Shown piece after piece: positions 1-8,432 of a DNA stretch of 64,000 bases. The translations under genes were made by a program, and so were the position numbers. The notes beneath the pieces were generated by a model. It did no database searches. It saw only the letters and a list, made by a program, of their open reading frames with translations, and was not told the origin of the DNA. The first letter of the stretch is position 1. Each line of letters starts with the position of its first letter. Source of the DNA: Streptomyces mangrovisoli (GTDB lineage: Bacteria; Actinomycetota; Actinomycetes; Streptomycetales; Streptomycetaceae); the NCBI RefSeq assembly GCF_000974985.2, contig NZ_LAVA02000064.1, positions 62,001 through 126,000 on the forward strand, read 5' to 3'.

Positions 1-237
1 GAGTGCGCGGTGGTCGGCGTGGCGCACCCCTCGCACGGCGAGGAGGTCGCCGCGGCCGTCGTGCTGCGGCCGGGCGAGCGGGCGACGGCGGACGAGATCC
101 GCGCCTACGCCAAGGAGCAGGTGGCTGCCTACAAGTACCCCCGCGTGGTGACGGTCGTTGCGGCGCTCCCCAAGGGCCCCACCGGCAAGATCCTCAAGCG
201 CGAACTCGCGGCGGACTGGCCGATTTCGGAGGCGTGA
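1..237 (+). CDS. C-terminal end of an acyl-CoA synthetase / AMP-ligase (5' truncated by window)
   Basis: Only the last 78 residues are present; the start lies before the window. The piece is the small C-terminal domain of the ANL (acyl/aryl-CoA synthetase, luciferase) superfamily. It shows the hydrophobic strand around VVGVAHPSHGEEVAA, the segment KEQVAAYKYPR, and the A10 motif PTGKILKREL. The Lys of A10 contacts the adenylate in this family. ANL enzymes activate a carboxylate with ATP and pass it to CoA; the substrate cannot be judged from this fragment. No downstream partner: the next gene on the strand is a secreted protein with its own leader. Confidence 0.9.
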   Translation, partial: ECAVVGVAHPSHGEEVAAAVVLRPGERATADEIRAYAKEQVAAYKYPRVVTVVAALPKGPTGKILKRELAADWPISEA

Positions 238-390
238 ACACCGGGACGGGACGGGGGTGATGGCGGGCGGCGGACCGCAGGGTGGACGTGAAGTAAATGT
301 GAAAGATCGACGAGATGCCTGCACGGTGCAACCGTTTTCTCTCACCAAAGGTCAACTCCAGGTAAGCACGCATGTCTTGGAGGGGAACCC

Positions 391-1848
391 ATGCTTCGGT
401 CCCGTCATCAGCGCTCCCGTCGTCCCGCGTTCGTGGGTGTCACCGTCGTCGGTGCCGTCCTGGCCGGTGGACTGTTGATCGGTCTGCCCGGTGGGGCGAG
501 CGCCGCCCCGTCGGGCCTCGCCGACGACTACAACGGGGACGGCTACCGCGATCTGGCGACCAACGCCCCGGGCGCCGTCGCCGGCGGCAAGGCGAAGGCC
601 GGGGCCGTGGTCGTCAACTACGGTTCGTCGAGCGGTGTCAGCGCCTCGCGCCACAAGGTCACCTCGCAGAGTTCGGCCGGTGTGCCGGGCGCCTCGGAGA
701 CCTCCGACCGCTTCGGCACCGAGCTCGCCGGCGGCGACCTCAACAACGACGGCTACGGCGACCTGGTCGTCGGCACGCCGCTGGAGGACGTCGGCAGCGA
801 CGCCGACGGCGGTTCGGTCACCATCCTGTGGGGCAGCTCGTCCGGCCTGTCGGGCGGTACGACGATCAGCGACCCCAACGCCTCGGGCCACGACCGGTTC
901 GGCCAGTCCCTCGCGGTCGGCGACTTCACCGGGGACGGCAAGGCCGATCTGGCGGTCGGTTCCACCGGCAAGGACGTGTGGATCTTCAAGGGCGGCTTCA
1001 CCAAGTCCGGCGGCGCGGCGGGCAAGCTGCGCCTCGACGCGCAGATCGACTCCGGCGCGGCCCCCGACGGCGCCGTTCAGCTGGCAGCCGGGGACTTCGA
1101 CAACGACGGCAAGGACGACCTGGTGATCGGGTCCGCCACGGGCAACTTCGTCTACCGGGGCGGCTCGGCGGGGCTCACCTTCCAGACCGAGGCGGGCGCG
1201 GGGTACTCGGACGCGCTCACCGTGGCCGACTTCGACCGCGACGGCCACGACGACCTGGTCGTCGGCAACGACTTCGTCTCCGTCCTGCCCCAGCCGGCGA
1301 AGGGCGGCTACGCCACCGTCTTCTACGGCGGCACGGCCGGCGTCGACACCACGCGCAGCGCCCTGTTCAGCCAGGCCACGGCGGGTGTGCAGGGGACGGA
1401 CGAGTCCGAGGACTGGTTCGGGGCCTCGCTCGCGGCGGGCGACGTCAACGGTGACGGCTATCCGGACCTCGCCGTCGGCGCGACCGGGGAGGACATCGGC
1501 TCGGCCTCCGACGTGGGCACCGTCTGGGTGCTGCGCGGCGGCAAGTCCGGCCTGACGGCGACCGGCGCGCAGTCCTTCAACCAGGGCACCGCGGGCGTGC
1601 CGGGCGCCAACGAGACGGGCGACCTGTTCACCCACGCTCTCCACCTCACCGACCTCAACAAGGACGGCCGCGCCGACCTGGCGGTGGGCGCGGGCGGGGA
1701 GAACAGCGACGACGGCGCCGTCTGGGTCCTGCGCGGCGCCACCGGGGGCGTCACGACCACCGGCGCCGTGAGCTTCGGCGCGACGTCCGTCGGCATCACC
1801 AAGTCCGGCGACGACCCCGAGTTCGGGAACGCGATGTCGGGCCAGTGA
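391..1848 (+). CDS. Secreted FG-GAP repeat (integrin alpha-like beta-propeller) protein
   Basis: 485 residues. The ATG is preceded by a strong Shine-Dalgarno GGAGGGG at 379-385. Residues 1-39 form a signal peptide: a basic stretch with RSRHQRSRR, a hydrophobic core, then GASAAP as a likely signal peptidase I site. The rest is about seven FG-GAP/VCBS-type repeats. Each has the pattern DRFG..LA.GDLN.DG..DL.VG, with DxNxDGxxD calcium-binding loops (for example DLNNDGYGD and DVNGDGYPD). Such repeats fold as an extracellular beta-propeller. No catalytic domain or cell-wall anchor is seen, so it is probably a secreted adhesin-like or structural protein. Function of this family in Streptomyces is not established. 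Confidence 0.92.
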   Translation: MLRSRHQRSRRPAFVGVTVVGAVLAGGLLIGLPGGASAAPSGLADDYNGDGYRDLATNAPGAVAGGKAKAGAVVVNYGSSSGVSASRHKVTSQSSAGVPGASETSDRFGTELAGGDLNNDGYGDLVVGTPLEDVGSDADGGSVTILWGSSSGLSGGTTISDPNASGHDRFGQSLAVGDFTGDGKADLAVGSTGKDVWIFKGGFTKSGGAAGKLRLDAQIDSGAAPDGAVQLAAGDFDNDGKDDLVIGSATGNFVYRGGSAGLTFQTEAGAGYSDALTVADFDRDGHDDLVVGNDFVSVLPQPAKGGYATVFYGGTAGVDTTRSALFSQATAGVQGTDESEDWFGASLAAGDVNGDGYPDLAVGATGEDIGSASDVGTVWVLRGGKSGLTATGAQSFNQGTAGVPGANETGDLFTHALHLTDLNKDGRADLAVGAGGENSDDGAVWVLRGATGGVTTTGAVSFGATSVGITKSGDDPEFGNAMSGQ

Positions 1849-1932
1849 TGTCGCGCTCGTGAGCGGGTCCGTGGACGGCACGGGCCCGCAGGCGGGCTCG
1901 TCCGACGCCCGGCCCGGTCCGCGCGACGGGCT

Positions 1933-2703
1933 CTACGCCTTCGGCTCTCCCCTGTCGGCGGCTGCCGCCCCGGCCGCCGCCGTCAGGGCGCGGGCCGTCT
2001 CGGGGTCGGCCGGCAGGAAGGCCTCCAGTTTGAGTTCGGCGAGCGTCACGTCGACGGCGGTGGCGAACGTCGTCACCGTCGTCATCAGGCTCAACTCGCC
2101 GTACGAGGAGCGCAGTCGGAGGGGGACCGCGAAGCCGAGCAGTCCCTCCGAGGGTTCCAGGGCGGGCGCGTAGGCGGCGAGTTCGTCCCGCAGGTCCGGC
2201 AAGTGATCGAGGCGGGTCAGGATGTGGCGGGACCACTCGGCCAGGTTGCGGATGCGGGGCGCCACGCCGTCCGGGTGCAGCGCCAGCCGGTACACGTTCC
2301 TGCCCGGCCCCACCAGCTCGGCCGCCGCGCCCTCCGTGATCACGTCGAAGGCGCTGTTCGCGACGACCAGGTCACCGCGCCGGTCCACGACCACCGCCGG
2401 ATACGGCAGATGCCCGCGCAGGATCTGCTCGATCGCCGCCCGCACCGGCGCCAGCTCGGGCGCGTCCAGCGAGTTCTCCGGATACACGGGCGCGTACCCC
2501 GCCGCCATCAGCAGCTCGTTGCGGTCGCGCAGCGGCAGGTCGAGGGACTCGGCGAGCCGTACGACCATCCGCCGGCCGGGCAGCGACCTGCCGGACTCGA
2601 TGAAGCTCAGGTGCCGCTGGGTCGTGCCCGCCCGCAGCGCCAGGTCGAGCTGGCTGAGCCGGCGGCCGGTACGGCGTTCGCGGAGCGCGCGGGGGAAGTC
2701 CAC
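1933..2703 (-). CDS. XRE-family transcriptional regulator with MmyB-like ligand-binding domain
   Basis: 256 residues from a GTG start. Residues 1-60 are a lambda-repressor-type helix-turn-helix (RRTGRRLSQLDLALRAG followed by TTQRHLSFIESGRSLP). Residues about 95-250 match the MmyB-like domain common in actinomycete regulators, with signature pieces PYPAVVVDRRGDLVVAN and LRSSYGELSLMTTVTTF. It is transcribed divergently from the flavin-dependent oxidoreductase, with an 85-base gap that must hold both promoters. It therefore probably controls that gene and itself; a fatty-acyl-like ligand is known for some MmyB proteins, but here it is inference. Confidence 0.9.
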   Translation of the reverse strand: MDFPRALRERRTGRRLSQLDLALRAGTTQRHLSFIESGRSLPGRRMVVRLAESLDLPLRDRNELLMAAGYAPVYPENSLDAPELAPVRAAIEQILRGHLPYPAVVVDRRGDLVVANSAFDVITEGAAAELVGPGRNVYRLALHPDGVAPRIRNLAEWSRHILTRLDHLPDLRDELAAYAPALEPSEGLLGFAVPLRLRSSYGELSLMTTVTTFATAVDVTLAELKLEAFLPADPETARALTAAAGAAAADRGEPKA

Positions 2704-2788
2704 GCCTCCGTTCTAGCGGGACGCCGGGCGCCCGGCCATTCCCCGCAGGGAATTGTCGCCGCCCCCGCCCGTGCCGACCATCGTGGCC

Positions 2789-3820
2789 ATGGACATCGGC
2801 GTACTGCTTCCGACCGGAACCGCCCAGTGGAGCGCGGGCGACGACCCTCGGGACCTGGTCGGCTTCGGCCGCCGGGCCGAGCGCCTCGGCCTCGCCTCGC
2901 TCTTCGTCAACGACTCCCTGATCAGCCCCCGTGTCGAGGCCCTCACCATGCTGGCCGCCCTCGCCCCGGCGACGGACCGCGTGGCCCTCGGCACGGCCGC
3001 CCTGCTGCCGTTCCTGCGCCTGCCGGTGCAGGCCGCGCAGTCCCTCGCCTCCGTCGACCTGCTCTCCGGCGGCCGGCTGACCGTGACCGTCGGCGCGGGT
3101 TTCCCCGGCCGCTTCGGGCAGCCCCTCTACACGCTGTCCGGGGTGCCGTGGGAGCGCCGCTTCGCCCGGCTGGACGAGACCGTCGCGCTGTGGCGGGCGA
3201 TGTGGGACGGCGCCCGCAGCTTCCACGGCGAGATCCTGCGCCTGGACGACATCCCGCCGGTGACCGTGCCCCATCGCGGGCGGCCCGGCGGGCCGCCGGT
3301 CTGGCTGGGCGGCGCGAGCCCCTCCGCGCTGGCCCGCACGGGCCGGTCGTACGACGGCTGGCTGCCCTATCCGCCCGACCCCGCGGAGTACGCCGCCGGC
3401 CTCTCCCGCGTCCGCGCGGCGGCCGCCGGCGCGGGCCGGGCGCCCGAGGACGTCACCCCGGCCCTGTTCGTCACCGTACGCGTCGACGACGACGCCGAAC
3501 ACGGCCGCCGGGCCATGGACGCCTACGCCCGCGCCGCCTACGGAATGCCGCTGGAGGAGCTGGAGAAGATCCAGGCCGTCGTCATCGGGCCCGCCGGACG
3601 GGTGCGCGAGCGCCTCGACCGGTACGCCGCCGCGGGCGCCCGGCAGGTCGTCGCCCGGCTCGGCGCCCTGGGGCTGCCCGCCCAGCACGCACAGCTCGAA
3701 CGACTCGCCGATCTGCTCCCGGCACTGCGGGGCGCGGGCGGCCCCGTGGGGGACGGGGCGGGTGTCGGCGCGGGCGGCGGCGCGGGTCCCGGGCCCCGGG
3801 TCAGGCGCGCAGGCCCGTGA
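2789..3820 (+). CDS. LLM-class flavin-dependent oxidoreductase (luciferase-like)
   Basis: 343 residues. The ATG at 2789 is chosen because MDIGVLLPTG starts the first beta-strand of the TIM barrel; a GTG in frame at 2753 would add only a Pro-rich leader. The body shows typical LLM features: GRRAERLGLASLFVNDSL, RVALGTAALLPFLRLPVQ, LDLLSGGRL-like SVDLLSGGRL, and KALWR-like VALWRAMWDGA. F420 or FMN is the expected cofactor; the sequence does not decide which. Divergent from the XRE regulator, which likely controls it. Its 3' end overlaps the convergent hydrolase gene by 20 bases. Confidence 0.9.
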   Translation: MDIGVLLPTGTAQWSAGDDPRDLVGFGRRAERLGLASLFVNDSLISPRVEALTMLAALAPATDRVALGTAALLPFLRLPVQAAQSLASVDLLSGGRLTVTVGAGFPGRFGQPLYTLSGVPWERRFARLDETVALWRAMWDGARSFHGEILRLDDIPPVTVPHRGRPGGPPVWLGGASPSALARTGRSYDGWLPYPPDPAEYAAGLSRVRAAAAGAGRAPEDVTPALFVTVRVDDDAEHGRRAMDAYARAAYGMPLEELEKIQAVVIGPAGRVRERLDRYAAAGARQVVARLGALGLPAQHAQLERLADLLPALRGAGGPVGDGAGVGAGGGAGPGPRVRRAGP

Positions 3821-4910
3821 GCCCGTCGTAGGCCGCCATCACGAGTTCCATCCCCCGGTTGTCGTCCGCGGGTTCGCGCATCTGGTTCGTCACATACGCC
3901 ACCGTCATCCCGCCCTCGGGGTCGGTCACGACGAGGGAGCCGCCCCAGCCGCCCCAGCCGACGGAGCCGCCGAACAGCCCGTAGCCCATCCCCCAGCGGA
4001 CCGGCATCCCAAGCCGCCGGTCGTCGCCGCTGAACTGCTCCTCGCCCGCCAGGTCGCAGCCCGCCCGGGACAGCAGCCGCACCCCGCCGACCGTGCCGCC
4101 GCAGGCGATCACGGACTGCACGAGGGCGACCGAGCGGGCGTTGCCGAAGCCGCTCGCGGCGGGGATCTGCGCGCGCCGCCACGCCACGCCGTTGCCGTCA
4201 CGGACCCGCATGGCGGTGGCGGCGGGGGCGGAGGACGGGTCGCCGCCCGGGGCGCTCGCCGCGTAGTCCTCGTCCTGTGACGGCGGCGGGACCGACCGCG
4301 CCACCCGGGAGTCGTGCTCGGCGGACAGCCCGATGTGGAAGTCGGCGTCCAGCGGGCCGGCCACCTCCCGCGCGAAGAACTCGCCCAGGGACCGTCCGCC
4401 GACCCGGCGCACCACCTCGCCGACCAGGAACCCCTGGGTGAGCGAGTGGTATCCGGCCGCGGTCCCCGGCTCCCACAGCGGCGGCCGCGCGGCCAGCGCC
4501 GCCGTCGCGGCGGACCAGTCGTAGAGACCCTCGACGGGGCCGTCCCAGTCGGGCAGCCCCGCGGTGTGCGCGAGCAGGTGCCGTACCAGCACCTTCTCCT
4601 TGCCCGCCGCGGCGAACTCGGGCCAGTACCGCGCCACCGGCGCGTCCGGGTCGAGGTCGCCGCGGTCGATCAGGATCAGCGCGCACAGCGCCGTCATCGT
4701 CTTGGTGACCGACCAGACGTTGGTGATCGTGTCCCGCTGCCAGGGAGCCGTCCGGTCCGCGTCGGCGAACCCGCCCCAGACGTCCACCACCGGCTTGCCG
4801 TCCACGAACACCGCGACCGACCCGCCCGCGTCCCCCGCGTCCAGGAATTCCCCGAGGAGTCGCGGCACCGCGAGGAACAGGTCGTCGTACGAGCCCTGAA
4901 TGTCGGCCAT
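3801..4910 (-). CDS. Serine hydrolase, class C beta-lactamase / family VIII esterase type
   Basis: 369 residues from the ATG at 4910 (MADIQGSYDD); an ATG 18 bases upstream is possible but adds nothing conserved. The SxxK motif is SVTK at residues 67-70, giving the nucleophile Ser67 and the base Lys70. The second motif is Y154-H155-S156, the YxS variant common in family VIII esterases rather than the YxN of true AmpC enzymes. LLAHTAGLPDWDG and ADFHIGL are also typical. No signal peptide is visible, which favours a cytoplasmic esterase or peptidase over a secreted beta-lactamase. Converges on the LLM oxidoreductase with a 20-base coding overlap. Confidence 0.88.
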   Translation of the reverse strand: MADIQGSYDDLFLAVPRLLGEFLDAGDAGGSVAVFVDGKPVVDVWGGFADADRTAPWQRDTITNVWSVTKTMTALCALILIDRGDLDPDAPVARYWPEFAAAGKEKVLVRHLLAHTAGLPDWDGPVEGLYDWSAATAALAARPPLWEPGTAAGYHSLTQGFLVGEVVRRVGGRSLGEFFAREVAGPLDADFHIGLSAEHDSRVARSVPPPSQDEDYAASAPGGDPSSAPAATAMRVRDGNGVAWRRAQIPAASGFGNARSVALVQSVIACGGTVGGVRLLSRAGCDLAGEEQFSGDDRRLGMPVRWGMGYGLFGGSVGWGGWGGSLVVTDPEGGMTVAYVTNQMREPADDNRGMELVMAAYDGLTGLRA

Positions 4911-4959
4911 GCTCCCATTGGCGCGCACCGGCCCGCCGGGGGCAAACGAATTACGGCGG

Positions 4960-6078
4960 TCAGCTCATCAGCGTCGCGGGGCTGCCGCCGTTCGCCTCGT
5001 AGCCCGCCACCGCCAGCGCGCGGTAGACCGCGAACTCGGCCGCCGGATCGCCGCAGAGCGTCCAGGGCAGGGCGCCCACGTGCCCGTCCACGTGTATGAG
5101 CTGGTCCATCGCCTCGGACCAGCGCTCCGCGCGCACCAGGAAGAAGACCAGCAGATGGCGCACGTGCGCCAGCATCGGGTCGTCCGGGCGGGCCGAGTGC
5201 ACCGCGAACAGCGCGCCGTGCATCGCCTTCGTCACGACCTCGCTCTGGTAGAAACCGCGGACCAGGTTCACCTCGGGCAGATGCTCGAACACCGCGAACA
5301 GCGGCATCGCCGCGAGCAGCGAGCCCTGCGGCGCGCGGGCCGCCGCGGCCTCGGCGAACTCGTACGCGAGGGCGCGCGAGCCGTGCCACTTCTCGCACCA
5401 GTAGTGCAGCGCGGCCAGATGCGCGCCCATGTGGTGCGGGGCGCGGTCCAGGATCTTCAGCCACAGCTTCTCGAACTCCGGCTGCGCGTAGCCGAGCCCC
5501 CGCGCCACCGACAGCTCGACGATGTACGGCACCGGGTCGCCCGGGGCCAGCAGCGCGGCCTGGCCGCAGGCGTCCCTGGCCTCCTCCATGATGATCCGGA
5601 ACTCGTCCGTCCCCGGTGTCGACGTCCGCCACGCCTGCTGCACCAGGAACTCCGCGTGCACGGCCGCGCCCCCCGGGTCCTTCGGCTGCTCGGCCCGCCA
5701 CACCCGCTGCCACTGGCCGCCCGGCACCTCGCTCACGCCGCCCGGACGCCGCTGCAGCTCCAGCGACGCGGCGCCCGCGAACGCCTGCACCCGCTGCCAG
5801 CGCACCTCGCCCTCCGCCGGGGTGCCGGCCAGCAGCTGGGTCGCCGCCCGGTGGTCCTGCGTGCGCTGCACGAGGTCCAGCACGTCCAGCAGGTCCTGGT
5901 CCGGGCCGGGCATCCGGACGTCCAGGTCCTCCTCGCGCACGAAGCCGTAGTCCGCCGGGTCCGCGGCGTCCGGGTGCCCCGGCGGGACCTGCTCGATCAT
6001 GCCGCGGCGGCGCCGCAGGAAGGGAAGCAGCACGCAGCCCATCATGACCAGCGCCATCAGGACCCAGAGAATCTCCAT
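4960..6078 (-). CDS. Membrane-anchored protein of unknown function
   Basis: 372 residues. One transmembrane segment at residues 3-20 (LWVLMALVMMGCVLLPF) is followed by RRRR, so the long C-terminal part should be cytoplasmic. That part is helical with Trp-rich segments (YWCEKWHGSRALAYEFAEAAA, RAERWSEAMDQLIHVDG) and looks like helical-repeat (TPR-like) architecture, but no family was recognised with confidence. It is separated from the upstream metB start by a 264-base gap that carries the DnaA-box-like array; this gene and metB are divergent. A proline-rich linker lies at residues 28-45. Confidence 0.8.
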   Translation of the reverse strand: MEILWVLMALVMMGCVLLPFLRRRRGMIEQVPPGHPDAADPADYGFVREEDLDVRMPGPDQDLLDVLDLVQRTQDHRAATQLLAGTPAEGEVRWQRVQAFAGAASLELQRRPGGVSEVPGGQWQRVWRAEQPKDPGGAAVHAEFLVQQAWRTSTPGTDEFRIIMEEARDACGQAALLAPGDPVPYIVELSVARGLGYAQPEFEKLWLKILDRAPHHMGAHLAALHYWCEKWHGSRALAYEFAEAAAARAPQGSLLAAMPLFAVFEHLPEVNLVRGFYQSEVVTKAMHGALFAVHSARPDDPMLAHVRHLLVFFLVRAERWSEAMDQLIHVDGHVGALPWTLCGDPAAEFAVYRALAVAGYEANGGSPATLMS

Positions 6079-6129
6079 GCCTCAAGCGAACCAGACGCCG
6101 CCGACAATTGGCCAACGTGCCCCGGCGGC

Positions 6130-6224
6130 TGTGGAAAACTCCCGCCGCAGCCTGTGGACAACTCGGCTCCACCCGTGGACAACTCCGCCGCGCCGGTGGA
6201 CAACTCCCTCTCGCAGGTGGACAA
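6130..6224. repeat. Array of five DnaA-box-like sites in helical phase
   Basis: Five 9-base sites in the same orientation start at 6130, 6153, 6174, 6195 and 6216. On the minus strand they read TTTTCCACA, TTGTCCACA, TTGTCCACG, TTGTCCACC and TTGTCCACC. The second equals the preferred Streptomyces DnaA box; the others differ by one base. The last four are exactly 21 bases apart, two turns of B-DNA, so they face the same side of the helix; the first is 23 bases away. The array fills the gap between two divergent genes. DnaA-box clusters outside oriC are known in Streptomyces; binding here is inference. Confidence 0.65.
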
Positions 6225-6342
6225 CGCGTCACACACCCCGTCCGCACCCGCGCCTCGCGCCCCCGCGGCCGTCCCCCGTCCGGGCCCGGGGGCGGGCGCA
6301 CCGCCCCGCACCACCCCCGTCGGCGGACTACGCTCGGGGCCC

Positions 6343-7497
6343 ATGAGTGACAGGCACATCAGTCAGCACTTCGAGACCCTCGCGATCCACGCCGGCAACA
6401 CCGCGGATCCCCTCACCGGCGCGGTCGTCCCGCCCATCTACCAGGTCTCGACCTACAAGCAGGACGGCGTCGGCGGACTGCGCGGGGGCTACGAGTACAG
6501 CCGTAGCGCCAACCCGACCAGGACCGCCCTGGACGAGAACCTCGCCGCCCTGGAGGGCGGCCGCCGGGGCCTGGCGTTCGCCTCCGGTCTCGCGGCCGAG
6601 GACTGCCTGCTGCGGACGCTGCTCAGCCCGGGCGACCACGTGGTCATCCCCAACGACGCGTACGGCGGCACCTTCCGGCTCTTCGCCAAGGTCGTCTCCC
6701 GCTGGGGCGTGGAGTGGTCCGTGGCCGACACCTCCGACCCGTCCGCCGTCCGGGCCGCCCTCACCCCGAAGACCAAGGCGGTCTGGGTGGAGACCCCCTC
6801 CAACCCCCTGCTGGGCATCACCGACATCGCCGCCGTCGCCCAGGTCGCCCACGACGCGGGCGCCCGGCTCGTCGTCGACAACACCTTCGCCACGCCCTAC
6901 CTCCAGCAGCCGCTCTCGCTCGGCGCGGACGTGGTCGTGCACTCGCTGACCAAGTACATGGGCGGCCACTCGGACGTCGTCGGCGGCGCCCTGATCGTGT
7001 CCGACCAGGCGCTCGGCGACGAACTGGCGTACCACCAGAACGCGATGGGCGCCGTCGCCGGCCCCTTCGACTCCTGGCTGGTGCTGCGCGGCACCAAGAC
7101 GCTCGCGGTGCGCATGGACCGGCACAGCGCGAACGCCGGCAAGGTCGCCGACATGCTGACCCGGCACGCGCGCGTGACGAGCGTGCTCTACCCGGGCCTG
7201 CCCGACCACCCCGGCCACGAGGTCGCCGCCAAGCAGATGCGCGCCTTCGGCGGCATGATCTCCTTCCGGGTCGAGGGCGGCGAGGAGGCGGCCGTCGAGG
7301 TCTGCAACCGCGCCAAGGTGTTCACCCTCGGCGAGTCCCTCGGCGGCGTCGAGTCGCTGATCGAGCACCCCGGCCGGATGACGCACGCCTCCGCCGCCGG
7401 TTCCCCCCTGGAGGTCCCCGCCGACCTCGTCCGCCTCTCCGTGGGCATCGAGAACGTCGACGACCTCCTGGAGGACCTCCGGCAGGCGCTCGGCTAG
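6343..7497 (+). CDS. metB: Cystathionine gamma-synthase (PLP-dependent, trans-sulfuration)
   Basis: 384 residues, the usual length. It belongs to the Cys/Met metabolism PLP enzymes: the PLP lysine is K204 in SLTKYMGGHSD, and SANPTR, SGLAAEDC, PSNPLLGI and VVDNTFATPY are family signatures. It joins O-acyl- or O-succinylhomoserine with cysteine to make cystathionine. The close homologue cystathionine gamma-lyase (reverse direction) cannot be excluded from sequence alone. The ATG at 6343 is chosen because MSDRHISQHFETLAIHAG is the family N-terminus. The frame stays open further upstream through the DnaA-box-like repeat, but no start with conservation is there. A hairpin follows the stop directly. 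Confidence 0.92.
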   Translation: MSDRHISQHFETLAIHAGNTADPLTGAVVPPIYQVSTYKQDGVGGLRGGYEYSRSANPTRTALDENLAALEGGRRGLAFASGLAAEDCLLRTLLSPGDHVVIPNDAYGGTFRLFAKVVSRWGVEWSVADTSDPSAVRAALTPKTKAVWVETPSNPLLGITDIAAVAQVAHDAGARLVVDNTFATPYLQQPLSLGADVVVHSLTKYMGGHSDVVGGALIVSDQALGDELAYHQNAMGAVAGPFDSWLVLRGTKTLAVRMDRHSANAGKVADMLTRHARVTSVLYPGLPDHPGHEVAAKQMRAFGGMISFRVEGGEEAAVEVCNRAKVFTLGESLGGVESLIEHPGRMTHASAAGSPLEVPADLVRLSVGIENVDDLLEDLRQALG

Positions 7498-7515
7498 ACC
7501 CGCCCCCGGCGGGTC
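7497..7515. terminator. Bidirectional hairpin after metB
   Basis: GACCCGCC and GGCGGGTC form a perfect 8-base-pair stem with a three-base loop CCC. It starts on the last base of the metB stop codon and lies 20 bases from the end of the convergent small membrane-protein gene, so it can serve both. There is no U-tract, which is usual in Streptomyces. Confidence 0.6.
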
Positions 7516-7534
7516 GTCGCCGGACTCGCCGGGG

Positions 7535-7783
7535 TCACCAGCCCGTGAGCGGTGGAGTCGTCTCGGACGGCGGCTCCACCCACGGGCGCGCCGTCAGGGC
7601 CCACACCGTGAAGGCGACGGCCGCCGCGCACAGCAGCAGCCACATCAGCCGCCGGGCCGCGCGCCTGCGGCGCAGCATCCGGCCGCCGCGCCGTACGGCG
7701 TCCGCGTACAGGTCGGGCGGCACCTGGGGCGCGCCACGCTCCATGATCCGCCGTACGGCGGCCTCGCGTTCGGGCCGGTTCAC
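7535..7783 (-). CDS. Small single-pass membrane protein coupled to sigma-like gene
   Basis: 82 residues from GTG. The start overlaps the stop of the sigma-like gene (GTGA at 7783-7780), so translation is probably coupled. The N-terminal half is charged (NRPEREAAVRRIMERGAPQ, then MLRRRRAARR). One transmembrane segment follows (LMWLLLCAAAVAFTVWAL), then a short outer tail. The layout, a short cytoplasmic region and one membrane helix right behind a sigma-type gene, recalls small anti-sigma or accessory proteins, but it lacks a zinc HxxxCxxC motif and no family was recognised. Confidence 0.75.
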   Translation of the reverse strand: MNRPEREAAVRRIMERGAPQVPPDLYADAVRRGGRMLRRRRAARRLMWLLLCAAAVAFTVWALTARPWVEPPSETTPPLTGW

Positions 7784-8301
7784 GACGCCACCGCCTTCGC
7801 GCCCCGCACCGGCGCGGGCGCCGGTCCGCGCGGCGGGTGCAGCAGGGTGGCCGTGGCGCGGTCGCACACCGTGTGGACCCGCTCCGTGGGCAGGCCGAGC
7901 AGCGCCGCGACCTGTTCCTCGGCGACCCCCTCGTACAACCTGAGCACGAGGACCAGGCGCTCCTGGGGGCCGAGCGCGGCCAGGGCGCCCGGTGCCCGCC
8001 GGGCGGAGCGGCCGAAGCCGTGCGGGCGCCAGGCGCCGTGCGCGAACCGGGCCGCCAGATACTGCCGGGCCCGGTCGTACGGATCCTCGCCGCGCAGCCG
8101 GTCCCAGCCCGCGTACGTGTGCGCGAGCGCCAGGGCCAGCAGGCGCCGCGCGCGCGGGTTGTCGTCCGGAGCCTCGGCGGTGAGCAGGGTGGCGGCATGC
8201 AGCAGCCGCCCGGCCGCGCCCGCCACGAACGCCTCGAACTCCTTCGCCCGGCGGGCGCGTCGCGACGCGTGTCGTTCTCCCACCGCGCCTCCCGACTGCA
8301 T
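7780..8301 (-). CDS. Diverged ECF (SigE-family-like) RNA polymerase sigma factor
   Basis: 173 residues from the ATG at 8301 (MQSGGAVGERHAS); a longer in-frame start at 8370 is possible. The C-terminal half is a sigma region 4 helix-turn-helix: LAALGPQERLVLVLRLYEG, then EEQVAALLGLPTERVHTVCD. The N-terminal half keeps the outline of region 2 of the SigE family (EFEAFVAGAAGRLLHAATLL). However, it lacks the well conserved DDLVQE-type core-binding helix: the matching stretch reads NPRARRLLALALAHTYAGW. It may be a degenerate sigma or a DNA-binding sigma-like regulator. Coupled to the downstream small membrane protein. Confidence 0.75.
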   Translation of the reverse strand: MQSGGAVGERHASRRARRAKEFEAFVAGAAGRLLHAATLLTAEAPDDNPRARRLLALALAHTYAGWDRLRGEDPYDRARQYLAARFAHGAWRPHGFGRSARRAPGALAALGPQERLVLVLRLYEGVAEEQVAALLGLPTERVHTVCDRATATLLHPPRGPAPAPVRGAKAVAS

Positions 8302-8432
8302 CCCGGTCACCCGGAGGTGACGGGCCCCGCCCCGCGGCCGAAAGACCGCGCACGACGGGCCCGATCTCATATGAGGCCAGGGGTGGCCCCACGGTCAAGA
8401 GCCGGGGAGCCGGACACGGGCGGGCAGGGCGC

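Noticed and set aside
3801-3820. 20-base coding overlap of convergent genes as a special regulatory device (also 54063-54082)
   Set aside because: Short convergent overlaps arise easily when stop codons drift in GC-rich DNA; the equal length at the two sites is probably chance.
4900-6342. Long in-frame N-terminal extension of metB, including the VDNS heptads
   Set aside because: The extension is antisense to the hydrolase and membrane-protein genes and has no family similarity; metB homologues start at the MSDRHIS-like sequence.
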